NCBI RefSeq assembly: GCF_049933045.1 | Contig: NZ_CP187926.1 | Location: 992,001-1,056,000, forward strand | DNA: 64,000 nucleotides | Direction of reading: 5' to 3' | Source of the DNA: Pseudocolwellia sp049933045 | GTDB taxonomy: Bacteria; Pseudomonadota; Gammaproteobacteria; Enterobacterales; Alteromonadaceae | In this document: positions 17,715-26,856 of the stretch, one piece after another | Numbering within the stretch: position 1 is the stretch's first letter | How the letters are laid out: the number at the start of each line of letters is the position of its first letter | Program-made: the position numbers and the translations under genes | The notes under the pieces: model-generated | Database searches by the model: none | Told to the model about the DNA's origin: nothing | The model's input: the letters and a program-made list of their open reading frames with translations, nothing else

Positions 17715-18433
17715 AATATACCTCACAATTGAGCTTATCTGTTCAGTTACCTGATGATGAAACCTTTCAAAGTTTTCAAAGTGAGGATAATAAAGCTGTT
17801 GTTATTCAGCTTAAACAGTTTATTGACCTTGTTGTTAAACAAGAAGCTCATCCTACCGCGTTATACTTGTTTGGTATAAAAGGGGTAGGGAAGTCTCATT
17901 TGTTACATGCAAGTTGCGCTTATGCTGAAGAGCTTGGTTTGTCTTCATTAAACTTATCGTTTTGTGAACTTGCTCAGCTTTCTACTAAAATGTTTGACGG
18001 TTTAGAGCAAATAGATGTGATTTGTTTAGATGATATTCATTTAATTGCAGGTAATGATGACTTTGAACGTGCAGTATTTGACTTATTTAATCGCGTAACC
18101 GAACAAGGTAAGTGTCTTATAATTTCAGGCGATCAAAATGTGGGTAACTTAACCATAAAATTACCTGACTTGTTATCAAGATTAAGCTGGGGATTAACAG
18201 AACAAGTTAAACCTATTCATGATGATGAGAAAATATTAGCACTACAATATCGAGCTGAACAACGAGGTTTAATTTTAGCGAATGATTCAGCTAAGTTTTT
18301 ACTGACACGTTTATCAAGAGAAATGAGTAATTTGATTGGCGCGTTAGATGAACTAGATAAAGCCTCGATTAGAGAACAACGCAAAATAACTATTCCATTT
18401 ATTAAAGAAATATTTCCTCATATATCTAATTAG
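17711..18433 (+). CDS. hda: DnaA regulatory inactivator Hda
   Basis: AAA+ protein that, with the DNA-loaded sliding clamp, makes DnaA hydrolyse ATP and so limits re-initiation of replication. 240 residues from a GTG that overlaps the upstream stop (GTGA). The N-terminus has a likely clamp-binding segment (QLSLSVQLPD). Walker A is GIKGVGKSH and Walker B CLDDIH. The DnaA-like lid with SRLSWGL follows, but the DNA-binding domain of DnaA is absent, as expected. Confidence 0.95.
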   Translation: MKYTSQLSLSVQLPDDETFQSFQSEDNKAVVIQLKQFIDLVVKQEAHPTALYLFGIKGVGKSHLLHASCAYAEELGLSSLNLSFCELAQLSTKMFDGLEQIDVICLDDIHLIAGNDDFERAVFDLFNRVTEQGKCLIISGDQNVGNLTIKLPDLLSRLSWGLTEQVKPIHDDEKILALQYRAEQRGLILANDSAKFLLTRLSREMSNLIGALDELDKASIREQRKITIPFIKEIFPHISN

Positions 18434-18479
18434 TTAGATATACAGATTACATCATTTAATCTCACTCTTAAATTACCCC

Positions 18480-20432
18480 TTACTTTTTAGGTAATGGCTT
18501 TTCTGCAAAGAGTGAACTGAATTCATTTATAGGTCGCTCTTGATTATCTTTTATTGTTTGAGAGGATATTTGAGCTTTAGCTAATGACTTAGGCGCCGCA
18601 CTAGGGCTAATATCTAAGTTATCAACCCAAGACTTTCCAGATTCCATTTGTATAGGCTCTGGTAAATTATCAATCACGGTTTGATAGTCATCAAATTCAG
18701 GTAAAACTCTTTCTACAACAAAAGCTATGCGCGGTTTTATATTCTCTTCACCAATGCGTCCACGTTGTCCCCAGTCAACAATGTAATCACTTGCATAACC
18801 TCCAGCACCCACATAGTTTGTTATCGCAACGTCTCGGTCAATATCGTATCTAGCTTTCATCATAAAGCCATCAAATAGCATGGCGTAGTCTTCATTAATA
18901 CTCGAATAGTTATAAAACTGTGGCGCAGACTCAACTGAAAATAAGGCAGTAACATCTGAAGGGATATAAGATTTTTCTAATGCTGTTGCTGAATCACCAT
19001 GAAAGCTTACACTAGCTAAACTACGCATTTCAGAACCATATAATGGATAAGTGTGACTTAACCATTCAGATTGAATTGTATTAGGGATCGCATCTATAAT
19101 TTTTTGGCTTTTATCAATATTAAACCAATAGCTTTTAGGGAAGTAATCATTAGCGTGTGCAAGTTCGTGATATAGCAGGCTGATAATACTATAAACACCT
19201 TCTTCACTATCGCGTGATCTTCGCGTTTCTTCTGAGATATACGTACTTAAATAGTCGTTGTTTCTTACATAACGCCAAGGTATATCAAATTGTAAATCGC
19301 TACCAAATTCAGCTCTAAAATCGGGTGCTTCATTAAGCGTATCTCGTTCATCAACAGATAACCAAAAGTTATTAGCGTCTAAATAAATAGCACCTGTTGC
19401 AGCCCAGTAAAAAGAAGGTCTCACATCGTAAGAAATAACAATGCCCGTTGTTGCTCTAAGCATGTTTTTTAAATCATTATTGGTGTCATATGCCGTTAAA
19501 AACTCTTTAAATCTATCTCCCATCCATGCATGAGAAACTACAACTCGATCCATAATGTCGTCAACAGTAGGGCTTGTAGTATCGTGTGCAATCAAAGGTA
19601 AAGTATTGAGTGTGCATATATTGCTCACCGTTAGTTCATTGCTATACAAGCAGTCAATCAAGTTGTTTTTGTAGGGCGAGTTTTCGTTATATACAAAAGT
19701 ATCGCTGACTCTTTCATCAAAAATAGCGCTAGCTGATATATCATTTTTGTTTTCTATTAAAACAGCGACATTATCAGTAAAGCTTGCGCTGTTATTTGAA
19801 GCGCTCACTTCAAAGGTTATAAAAGTATCTTGGTCTACATCAGGTGCGGTAAAGAAAACAGCCGTTTGACCAGAAGTTGTGTCAGTAAAGCTAACAGTAG
19901 GACCTGAAGTTTGCGTCCATATTATTGAGTTTGTTGTTAGATCTGAACTTATGTTCGTTGAATTAAGGCTTGCTCGTAATGAAACATCAGCTCCTTCAGA
20001 GACTACATGCCCTAATCGAGCAGATATAGAAGATGTATCATTTGATACATTGAGCTCGTGCACGCGAGTTTCAGTGTTACCTGATTGTGTTGTAAAAGAT
20101 GCTTCAAAGGTGTAACTACCCGCAGAAGTCGGCGTGAAAGCAATACCTTTACTGCTCGGTGTAAGAAAAGTAACAGAGTCACCTGATGTTTGAACCCAGG
20201 ATATATCACTTAGTTCAGACTGAGGAAAATATAAGAACAACTCAGTCGCTTGGTTAATTGAAACGTTATCATCAAATACATTGATATCATTTTCACTTAA
20301 AGGGATTGTAGAGGTGGTTGTACTACTAATTGGCGTGTTAGCTGAATTCGATGAGTCACTACCGCTTCCGCCACAAGCAGATAAAAATAGGACAGAAGTA
20401 CTCAATAGTAATAAATTATTAGCGCGCTTCAT
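18480..20432 (-). CDS. Large lipoprotein with Ig/PKD-like repeats and HELAH motif
   Basis: 650 residues and no named family recognised. The lipoprotein signal ends LSAC at Cys20. A Ser/Gly/Thr-rich linker leads into two beta-sandwich repeats at about 60-130 and 140-230, each with a WxQTSG segment (WVQTSGDSV, WTQTSGPTV), resembling PKD/Ig-like surface domains. A globular C-terminal domain contains HELAH at 422-426, the zinc-binding pattern of gluzincin and metzincin peptidases. A third zinc ligand is not obvious. It is convergent with hda. A cell-surface metallopeptidase or inactive relative is the best guess. Confidence 0.7.
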   Translation of the reverse strand: MKRANNLLLLSTSVLFLSACGGSGSDSSNSANTPISSTTTSTIPLSENDINVFDDNVSINQATELFLYFPQSELSDISWVQTSGDSVTFLTPSSKGIAFTPTSAGSYTFEASFTTQSGNTETRVHELNVSNDTSSISARLGHVVSEGADVSLRASLNSTNISSDLTTNSIIWTQTSGPTVSFTDTTSGQTAVFFTAPDVDQDTFITFEVSASNNSASFTDNVAVLIENKNDISASAIFDERVSDTFVYNENSPYKNNLIDCLYSNELTVSNICTLNTLPLIAHDTTSPTVDDIMDRVVVSHAWMGDRFKEFLTAYDTNNDLKNMLRATTGIVISYDVRPSFYWAATGAIYLDANNFWLSVDERDTLNEAPDFRAEFGSDLQFDIPWRYVRNNDYLSTYISEETRRSRDSEEGVYSIISLLYHELAHANDYFPKSYWFNIDKSQKIIDAIPNTIQSEWLSHTYPLYGSEMRSLASVSFHGDSATALEKSYIPSDVTALFSVESAPQFYNYSSINEDYAMLFDGFMMKARYDIDRDVAITNYVGAGGYASDYIVDWGQRGRIGEENIKPRIAFVVERVLPEFDDYQTVIDNLPEPIQMESGKSWVDNLDISPSAAPKSLAKAQISSQTIKDNQERPINEFSSLFAEKPLPKK

Positions 20433-20553
20433 TGCGTGTCCTATTTTGAGGTTAGTGTTATTTGATGTTATGTCATTAAATAATAAAGGCTAACCTATTT
20501 TTAAGTTCTGTTTAACTTATATCGAGCAGTTGATTAGCCAAAATTGAGATGAA

Positions 20554-20955
20554 TTAAGCTTCCTCGTCCTTTTTCTTTCTTAAACTTAAACCTAATTCTT
20601 GGCCTTTAAATTTCGCATAATAAGTGCCGCCAAAAAACATTAAGCTAGCAAAGATCAATTCTATTATTGCCCAAAGTGTATCGCCAGCAGATACCCATAA
20701 TGTGGTTAACGAATGCAAAAAATAAATCATAACAATGAAGTTAGACCATGCATAAGTAAAAGGATTACCTTGAAGTAGACCTTTTAATGGAAACAGTAAT
20801 GGCAAAGTAAAAAACACTAAAGATAAGTTAATGCTTAAACCTTCTGAAGGATTAAGTACGACTAGCCATAACGGCATAAAAAATAATAGCCCAAAATATC
20901 CTGTTAAAGCTATATTCTTAAGTGTGCTAAGTGAAAAGGTTGTTGCTTTTATCAT
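20554..20955 (-). CDS. DUF2069 integral membrane protein
   Basis: 133 residues with four predicted membrane helices (starting near residues 13, 42, 68 and 92), and a charged C-terminal tail ending RKKKDEEA. The pattern AWSNFIVMIYFLHSLTTLW matches the DUF2069 family, which sits between hda and arsC/bepA in Alteromonadales. Start codon is 16 bp after the arsC-like gene stop, so both are likely on one transcript. Function unknown. Confidence 0.82.
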   Translation of the reverse strand: MIKATTFSLSTLKNIALTGYFGLLFFMPLWLVVLNPSEGLSINLSLVFFTLPLLFPLKGLLQGNPFTYAWSNFIVMIYFLHSLTTLWVSAGDTLWAIIELIFASLMFFGGTYYAKFKGQELGLSLRKKKDEEA

Positions 20956-20971
20956 GTTTATTTTTACTCAA

Positions 20972-21310
20972 TTAAAACAAAGTTAATACGTTTTCAGGAG
21001 GCCTGCCGATAACAGCAGATGTTGCACTTGTAACGATAGGTCTTTCAATAAGCTTTGGTGTATTTACCATAGCGTCAATAAGCACTTCGTTACTTGCACC
21101 TTTAAGGTTCTGTTCTTTAAATTCAGCTTCTTTTGTACGCATCATTTCAATAGGAGATATGTTTAATAAGTTAAGCAGTTCATTGATTTGAGCTTTATTG
21201 AGTGGCGTTTTTAAATACTCTACAACCGTTACTTCTTTTTTGTTGTCTTCCATTAATTGTAAGGTTTGTCTGCTTTTTGAACATCTAGGATTGTGGTAAA
21301 TAGTGTACAT
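20972..21310 (-). CDS. yfgD: ArsC/YfgD-family thioredoxin-fold reductase
   Basis: 112 residues with the ArsC fold. It starts YTIYHNPRCSKSRQTL, with the catalytic cysteine of glutaredoxin-dependent arsenate reductases. The TPLNKAQI segment and the C-terminal RPIVTSATSAVIGRP containing the arginine of the anion site are present. It lies beside bepA as E. coli yfgD does, so it is more likely that housekeeping paralogue than part of an arsenic operon; no arsB or arsR is nearby. Arsenate as the true substrate is unproven. Confidence 0.85.
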   Translation of the reverse strand: MYTIYHNPRCSKSRQTLQLMEDNKKEVTVVEYLKTPLNKAQINELLNLLNISPIEMMRTKEAEFKEQNLKGASNEVLIDAMVNTPKLIERPIVTSATSAVIGRPPENVLTLF

Positions 21311-21347
21311 AATTGACTCTTTAATGTTATTTCAATATTGAATAGCA

Positions 21348-21379
21348 ACAGGCTGAATGGTTAATTATTCAGCCTGTTT
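21348..21379. terminator. Hairpin after bepA
   Basis: AACAGGCTGAAT pairs with ATTCAGCCTGTT five bases beyond the bepA stop. The T tract on the minus side is weak, so it may be a poor terminator or an mRNA 3' stabilising hairpin. Confidence 0.5.
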
Positions 21380-21383
21380 TATT

Positions 21384-22836
21384 TTATAATCTTTTCAGTT
21401 TTTCTTCTTGTTCTCTTAGCTGGAGTATTCTCGCTTTTAGACGCTTTTGAAACAAGGGGGTATCTTTAGAAAATTTAATTCCATTTTGTAATTCATCTAT
21501 CGCTTTTGGATAAATACCTAATAATACAAAAACTTCTGCTTTAGCTGCATGCATAGAACCGACTTTATCTTGTTTTCTATAAATAGTTGTTAATAAGTCG
21601 TATGCAACAAAATGCTCGGGTTGTGCAATTAACAAGTCTTGTAAGATGTGACTGGCTTTATCTAATTCATTGGCTTCTTGTAAAACATTGGCATAGTTAA
21701 GAGCAACAATTTGATTATTCGGCATAAGCGAATTTAAACGGCTGAGTAAGGTGATGGCTTTATCAAATTGTTTAGTCTCTATATAAACATCTGAAAGTAC
21801 ATCAACATAATATAAATTATTAGGATCAGCTTTAAGTAAGCTTTCTAATATTTCTCTCGCTTTAATAGCCGACTTATTTTCATAATGAGAAAGGGCTAAT
21901 CCATAAAGAGCCGCTTCTTTAATTTTGTATTCTTGTGTTCTTAATATGTCTTCGTACTTACTCACATTAGCTTTTGAATTGTTTTCGTATCGTGCAGTTA
22001 TTCTTGCTTGCGTTAATTCAAAGGCTAAGCTTGGCTTAAGATTAACACTCGGGTAGTTTTGTGCTCTTATTCTCGCATCAGACACACGAGAGTCAGGTAA
22101 TGGATGCGTTAATAACATAGCGGGTACTTTACTCACGTATCGGTACTGTTCAGCCATCTTGCCAAAAAAGTTAGGCGCGCCTTTTGGATCAAAGCCACTG
22201 TTTGCGAGTAAAGCAATACCGACGCGATCAGCTTCTTTTTCGTTGCCGCGTGTATAGTTAATACCTGCTTGTTGAGTTAAAGCGAGTGAGGTACTTAAAG
22301 CTGCCATTCCTAAACCAGGGTTAACCAAGGCGAGTAATATACCACTGGCAATACCTGCCATTGATAAAGATTGAGTTTCTGGTTTGTTCTTCGAGTCTTC
22401 GGGCTAAATGTCTTTGGGTAACATGGGATATTTCATGAGCAATAACTGATGCTAACTCACTTTCATCAGAGGCAGTTGTGATCAAACCACTATGTATGCC
22501 AATGTGACCACCAAAAAATGCAAAAGCGTTTAGCTCTTTTGAATTGATTATGAAAAAATCAAAAGCGTAATTAACATCGTTAGCATTTTTAACAAGTAAG
22601 TTGCCTAAGCTATTAATATATTCAATTAAAACAGGATCATGCAATATAGGTTGTGATGCACGTACTTGTCTCATCATTGCATTACCAATCAACTGCTCTT
22701 TATCTATAGATAAAGCACTAAAACCCGCTGCTCCAATTGAAGGCAACTTGTTTTTACTATTTTGAGCAATTGTAGGAATCGTAATTAAAGCTAGTGATAG
22801 CCCCATCGATAAGATTAATTTTTTTGTTTTTAACAT
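21384..22836 (-). pseudogene. bepA: bepA-like M48 metallopeptidase/TPR protein, frameshifted
   Basis: BepA is a periplasmic zinc protease and chaperone that checks assembly of outer-membrane proteins. The gene is split into two overlapping frames. The first, from ATG 22836 (a TTG at 22893 also lies in frame), has a signal peptide and the zinc motif HEISH, and ends soon after RRLEEQ. The second resumes with ETQSLSMAGIASG, carries the third ligand region (NEKEADRVG), and runs through TPR repeats to 21384. Deleting one A in the CAAAC at 22383-22385 (TTT on the plus strand) would join them. The rest of both halves looks well conserved, so a recent mutation or a sequencing error is more likely than long decay. 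Confidence 0.85.
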
Positions 22837-23297
22837 ACTGATAATTAAATTTTTTGATTTAACATTTACACTCGAAATAAATATTGAAATCAATAACCTC
22901 TAGTAATGTGTAGAAATAACAGTGCATCTATATTTTATAGCATATATACCTAGCTATTAGAGCACAATAATATCAAAATAAGTGAAAGCTTGTTGATGTA
23001 ATTCGTATTGACTTCTATTGTTAAAAATATATTGCCTATACTTTTACTTTAAATGCAAAATTCTTCGTAACATTTGCATAATCGTTTTATTAAACGAGAA
23101 CTTAAAAACATACTGTAATAATGAATAGACCTTGTAAATTACCTTTTTGTTACATTTGATTAAGGCGAATTTAAGTAAATTATTTATATATCCGACAAGT
23201 CTGTTATATGTTAACTTTTGTCATTGTTTATAAGTCTCATTTTCTATATTTTAGAGCGTCTTTTAAATATAAAACTAAAGGAGGTAAGTTAGCGTTT

Positions 23298-23519
23298 ATG
23301 TTACATAAATACGATGCAACAGATGAAAAGTGTCCACTTCCTTTAGTTAAAATGCGCGTGATTTTAAAAAAAATGCAAATTAATGATAAATGTTTGATTA
23401 GTATTGCAGATAAAGGTTCAAAAAATGATATCCCTAAGTATTTAACACAAGCAGGATATCCATTCTCAAGTACAGTATCAGATAATGGTATTGTCGAATT
23501 ACTGATAGAAAACAGGTAA
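23298..23519 (+). CDS. TusA/SirA-family small sulfur-carrier-like protein
   Basis: 73 residues. The motif CPLPLVKMR near the N-terminus contains the cysteine and the CPxP of TusA-family proteins, which hand on persulfide sulfur. The frame runs back to 23208, but the family starts at MLHKYDATDEKCP. A full AAAGGAGGT lies upstream at 23277-23285, a longer than usual spacing of 13 bases from the ATG at 23298. Only eight bases separate it from perM. True TusA is usually elsewhere, so this is probably the YedF/TusA-like paralogue that accompanies perM-bepA. Confidence 0.85.
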   Translation: MLHKYDATDEKCPLPLVKMRVILKKMQINDKCLISIADKGSKNDIPKYLTQAGYPFSSTVSDNGIVELLIENR

Positions 23520-23527
23520 GTTTATTT

Positions 23528-24613
23528 ATGGTTCAACTTTTCACTAATTGGTATAAGCGCCACTTTTCTGATCCAAGTGCTATCGCATTACTGATGGTTT
23601 TAATTAGTATTTCATTGTTCGTGTATTTTTTAAGTCATCTTTTGATGCCTGTTTTTGTGGCTATTTCTATTGCCTTTTTACTCGACCTACCTGTAAACAA
23701 GTTACAGAAAGTGGGTGGTTCGCGTACGGGGTCAGTTACTATCGTGGTGTGTGCTTTTGTCACCTTAACGTTAATGACGATGTTAGGGTTAGTGCCTGTA
23801 ATGTGGCAACAAACCAGTAATTTAGTACAAGAATTTCCACATATGTTATCTGAAGGACAAACGTATTTATTAACGCTTCCAGATAAATACCCTGAGATTG
23901 TAACGCCTGATCAAATTGAAAGTATGATCAAAATGGTGAATGAAAAACTAATAGAGTGGGGTAAAGTTATTTTAAAAGCTTCGTTAAATTCAATTTCGGA
24001 TTTAGTGGCTTTAATGATCTACCTTATTCTTGTGCCTTTGATGGTGTTCTTCTTTTTGAAAGATAAAAAAGCCTTACTATTAAACATTACTAAGTTCTTA
24101 CCTAAAGACAGAAGAATGGCGTTGCAAGTAGGCAATGAAATGAATCAACAGATCATGAATTACATTCGAGGTAAGGTTATTGAAATACTCATTATTGGTA
24201 TAACCTCAACACTTGCCTTTATATTCTTAGGGCTTAATTATGCGGTATTACTTGGTGTGTTAGTCGGTTTGTCAGTGCTTGTGCCATTTGTTGGCGCTAC
24301 TATTGTGACATTACCTGTTGTACTTGTAGCTTTATTTCAATTTGGTTTTTCGGCTGAGTTTGGCTATGTAATGATTGCCTACGGTATTATTCAAATGCTT
24401 GATGGAAATTTATTAGTGCCTTTATTATTTTCTGAGGCTGTTAACTTACATCCCGTTACTATCATTATCGCGGTGATCTTCTTTGGCGGACTGTGGGGCT
24501 TTTGGGGAGTGTTCTTTGCTATTCCGTTAGCGACATTAGTTAAAGCTATTTTAAATGCTTGGTCTTCCACACAAACAGAATTATCAGCAGAAAGTGAAAC
24601 CGCCAAGGTGTAA
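23528..24613 (+). CDS. perM: AI-2E transporter family protein PerM
   Basis: Inner-membrane protein of 361 residues in the UPF0118/AI-2E family. Hydrophobic segments sit at 20-70, then a soluble region rich in short helices (about 95-150), then five further helices to the C-terminus (for example LVALMIYLILVPLMVFFF and GGLWGFWGVFFAIPLATL). PerM in E. coli lies next to bepA, as here. The substrate is uncertain; family members are described as Na+/H+ antiporters or export permeases. Probably co-transcribed with the TusA-like gene. Confidence 0.88.
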   Translation: MVQLFTNWYKRHFSDPSAIALLMVLISISLFVYFLSHLLMPVFVAISIAFLLDLPVNKLQKVGGSRTGSVTIVVCAFVTLTLMTMLGLVPVMWQQTSNLVQEFPHMLSEGQTYLLTLPDKYPEIVTPDQIESMIKMVNEKLIEWGKVILKASLNSISDLVALMIYLILVPLMVFFFLKDKKALLLNITKFLPKDRRMALQVGNEMNQQIMNYIRGKVIEILIIGITSTLAFIFLGLNYAVLLGVLVGLSVLVPFVGATIVTLPVVLVALFQFGFSAEFGYVMIAYGIIQMLDGNLLVPLLFSEAVNLHPVTIIIAVIFFGGLWGFWGVFFAIPLATLVKAILNAWSSTQTELSAESETAKV

Positions 24614-24672
24614 TTTAGAGTGTTAACTGACATCTGAGTTAACATGAATGAAATAGTTAATGTACTAGAAAC

Positions 24673-24707
24673 AAAAAAGCTAAGTAATCATATTACTTAG
24701 CTTTTTT
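24673..24707. terminator. Bidirectional terminator, perM/purB
   Basis: A 16-bp perfect stem, AAAAAAGCTAAGTAAT with ATTACTTAGCTTTTTT, and a three-base loop. A and T tracts on both sides allow it to serve both convergent genes. Confidence 0.88.
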
Positions 24708-24779
24708 AATGTGCTTAATTTGTTATTAACTTAGTACTTAACGGTAGGCTTAAACTTAACGAAAAGCACCTTGCTTTAA

Positions 24780-26150
24780 CTAGTCTAGTTCAGCAATAAA
24801 GCTGATAGCGCGACCAATATAAGACGCTGGAGTCATCAGTGCTAATTCATCTTTAGCTGATTGAGGCATATCTAATGTAGCGATAAACTCACGCATTGAA
24901 TCAGCATCAACACGTTTACCGCGTGTTAATTCTTTAAGTTTCTCGTATGGTTTTTCAATGCCGTAACGACGCATTACCGTTTGAATTGGTTCTGCTAATA
25001 CTTCCCAGTTTTTGTCTAATTCGTCTAATAATGCTTGTTCGTTAACTTGTAGTTTGCTGATGCCTTTTAATGTTGACGCATAAGCAATAACAGCATGACC
25101 AAAACCAACACCTAAATTACGTAACACAGTAGAATCTGTTAGATCACGCTGCCAGCGAGAAATAGGTAGTTTTTGTGCTAAGTGGCCAAATATAGCATTG
25201 GCAATACCTAAGTTACCTTCAGAGTTTTCGAAATCAATTGGGTTAACTTTATGTGGCATGGTTGAAGAACCAATTTCGCCAGCGACTGTTTTCTGTTTGA
25301 AGTGACCTAGTGCAATGTAGCCCCACATATCACGATCAAAATCAATTAAGATGGTATTGAAACGAGCAATAGCATCAAACAATTCAGCAATGTAATCATG
25401 TGGTTCAATTTGAGTAGTAAACGCATTCCATGTTAAACCTAAAGAGGTAACAAATTCGTTTGAAAACTGGTGCCAATCAACTTCTGGATATGCAGATATG
25501 TGAGCATTATAGTTACCTACAGCGCCGTTAATTTTACCTAACATTTCAACACTAGCAATTTGATCACGTTGACGTTTTAAACGTACGTAAACGTTTGCCA
25601 TTTCTTTACCCATAGTACTAGGTGAAGCAGGTTGACCGTGAGTACGACACATCATAGGCATAGCTTGATATTCAACGGCTAAAGCTTTTACTTCAGCTAA
25701 AATTTCGTCAATAACAGGCAATAATACGGTTGTACGACATTCAGTTAACATTAAACCGTGAGATAAGTTATTAATATCTTCAGAAGTACAAGCAAAGTGA
25801 ATAAACTCTGTTACTGCGTTTAATTCAGCGTTATCAGCAATTTTTTCTTTTAAGAAATACTCAACAGCTTTTACATCGTGATTTGTGGTTGCTTCAATTT
25901 TTTTTATGCTTAGTGCATCTTCTTCTGAGAAATTATCTACAATAGCATTTAATACAGCGTTTGCTTCACTACTGAAAGCTGGAACTTCAGCAATCTCAGC
26001 TGTTTCTGCTAATTTTTGTAACCAACGTACTTCAACAGTAACGCGGTATTTTATTAAACCAAACTCACTGAATATAGGACGTAAGGCTTTAGTTTTGCTG
26101 CCATATCGACCATCAACTGGTGATATAGCACTTAATGCTGAAAGTTCCAT
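24780..26150 (-). CDS. purB: Adenylosuccinate lyase PurB
   Basis: Acts twice in purine synthesis: SAICAR to AICAR and adenylosuccinate to AMP. 456 residues from ATG 26150, with GGGA seven bases upstream; the frame can be extended to a TTG at 26162. The fumarase/lyase signature GSSTMPHKVNP is intact, and the N-terminal ALSAISPVDGRYGSK matches the E. coli-type enzyme. Last gene of the rluE-nudJ-mnmA-hflD-purB run; hflD ends 47 bp upstream. Confidence 0.97.
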   Translation of the reverse strand: MELSALSAISPVDGRYGSKTKALRPIFSEFGLIKYRVTVEVRWLQKLAETAEIAEVPAFSSEANAVLNAIVDNFSEEDALSIKKIEATTNHDVKAVEYFLKEKIADNAELNAVTEFIHFACTSEDINNLSHGLMLTECRTTVLLPVIDEILAEVKALAVEYQAMPMMCRTHGQPASPSTMGKEMANVYVRLKRQRDQIASVEMLGKINGAVGNYNAHISAYPEVDWHQFSNEFVTSLGLTWNAFTTQIEPHDYIAELFDAIARFNTILIDFDRDMWGYIALGHFKQKTVAGEIGSSTMPHKVNPIDFENSEGNLGIANAIFGHLAQKLPISRWQRDLTDSTVLRNLGVGFGHAVIAYASTLKGISKLQVNEQALLDELDKNWEVLAEPIQTVMRRYGIEKPYEKLKELTRGKRVDADSMREFIATLDMPQSAKDELALMTPASYIGRAISFIAELD

Positions 26151-26197
26151 GATATTTCCCAAATTAAAATTAAATAGTATGTTTTAAAACAACAGCA

Positions 26198-26815
26198 TTA
26201 CGCTATTTGTTTTAGTAATGTTTCTGCGCATTCAACTATTTTTGAACGAGCAAATAAAATATTTCGACGTTTTCCGCCAACTTGTCTCCACAATACGGCT
26301 GAACGTATCCCCGCTAATAATAAAGCTCTAATTCTATGTTGATTGATTGGTTGCTTTAAAATGTCAGGCTCGCCAGCTACTTGGATTGGTGTGCCTAAAG
26401 GGCTGATGATGTCGCTGTAAATGCTGGCAATACTTGAGCTAAGTGTTTCGCTGTTTATTTCATAATGTGCTAACTGACGTTCACATTGTTCGATTCTGTC
26501 ACCAAGGGCAGACATCTTTTGATTACTTTTACTTAAACGGCGCTCTAAAGCTAATAAACTCACTACGTATCGAGTCAGTTCAGGATCTTTGTTTTTAGAT
26601 TTATTACCTAAATGCTGAACCAGTGTATTAAGACCCACTTTTAGGTTGGCAACGTCGTTACCATATACATCTAAAGTACTAGAAGGAGAGGTGTTCATTA
26701 TGCTGTTAAGTAAGATGGTTAATTCTGCTTCATCTATTTGACCAGAACGAGATAACTTTTGAACCCAGTAGGCTACTTGGCATATGGCTGCTAATGTGAG
26801 AGTTTGTTCTTTCAT
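26198..26815 (-). CDS. hflD: High-frequency lysogenisation protein HflD homologue
   Basis: Peripheral inner-membrane protein of 205 residues, almost entirely alpha-helical. In E. coli it binds phage lambda CII and lowers its activity; its normal cellular role is not settled. The N-terminal ICQVAYWVQKLSRSG and the C-terminal NQHRIRALLLAGIRSAVLWRQVGG are hallmark segments. It lies between mnmA (41 bp) and purB (47 bp), the same order as in E. coli. Confidence 0.93.
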   Translation of the reverse strand: MKEQTLTLAAICQVAYWVQKLSRSGQIDEAELTILLNSIMNTSPSSTLDVYGNDVANLKVGLNTLVQHLGNKSKNKDPELTRYVVSLLALERRLSKSNQKMSALGDRIEQCERQLAHYEINSETLSSSIASIYSDIISPLGTPIQVAGEPDILKQPINQHRIRALLLAGIRSAVLWRQVGGKRRNILFARSKIVECAETLLKQIA

Positions 26816-26856
26816 TATAAATTCTATACTTTCTCTTGTGAGTCTTTAAAAAGCCA

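Noticed and set aside
20972..21310. Arsenic resistance operon
   Set aside because: Only an ArsC-like protein is present, next to bepA as for housekeeping yfgD; no arsR, arsB or arsH.
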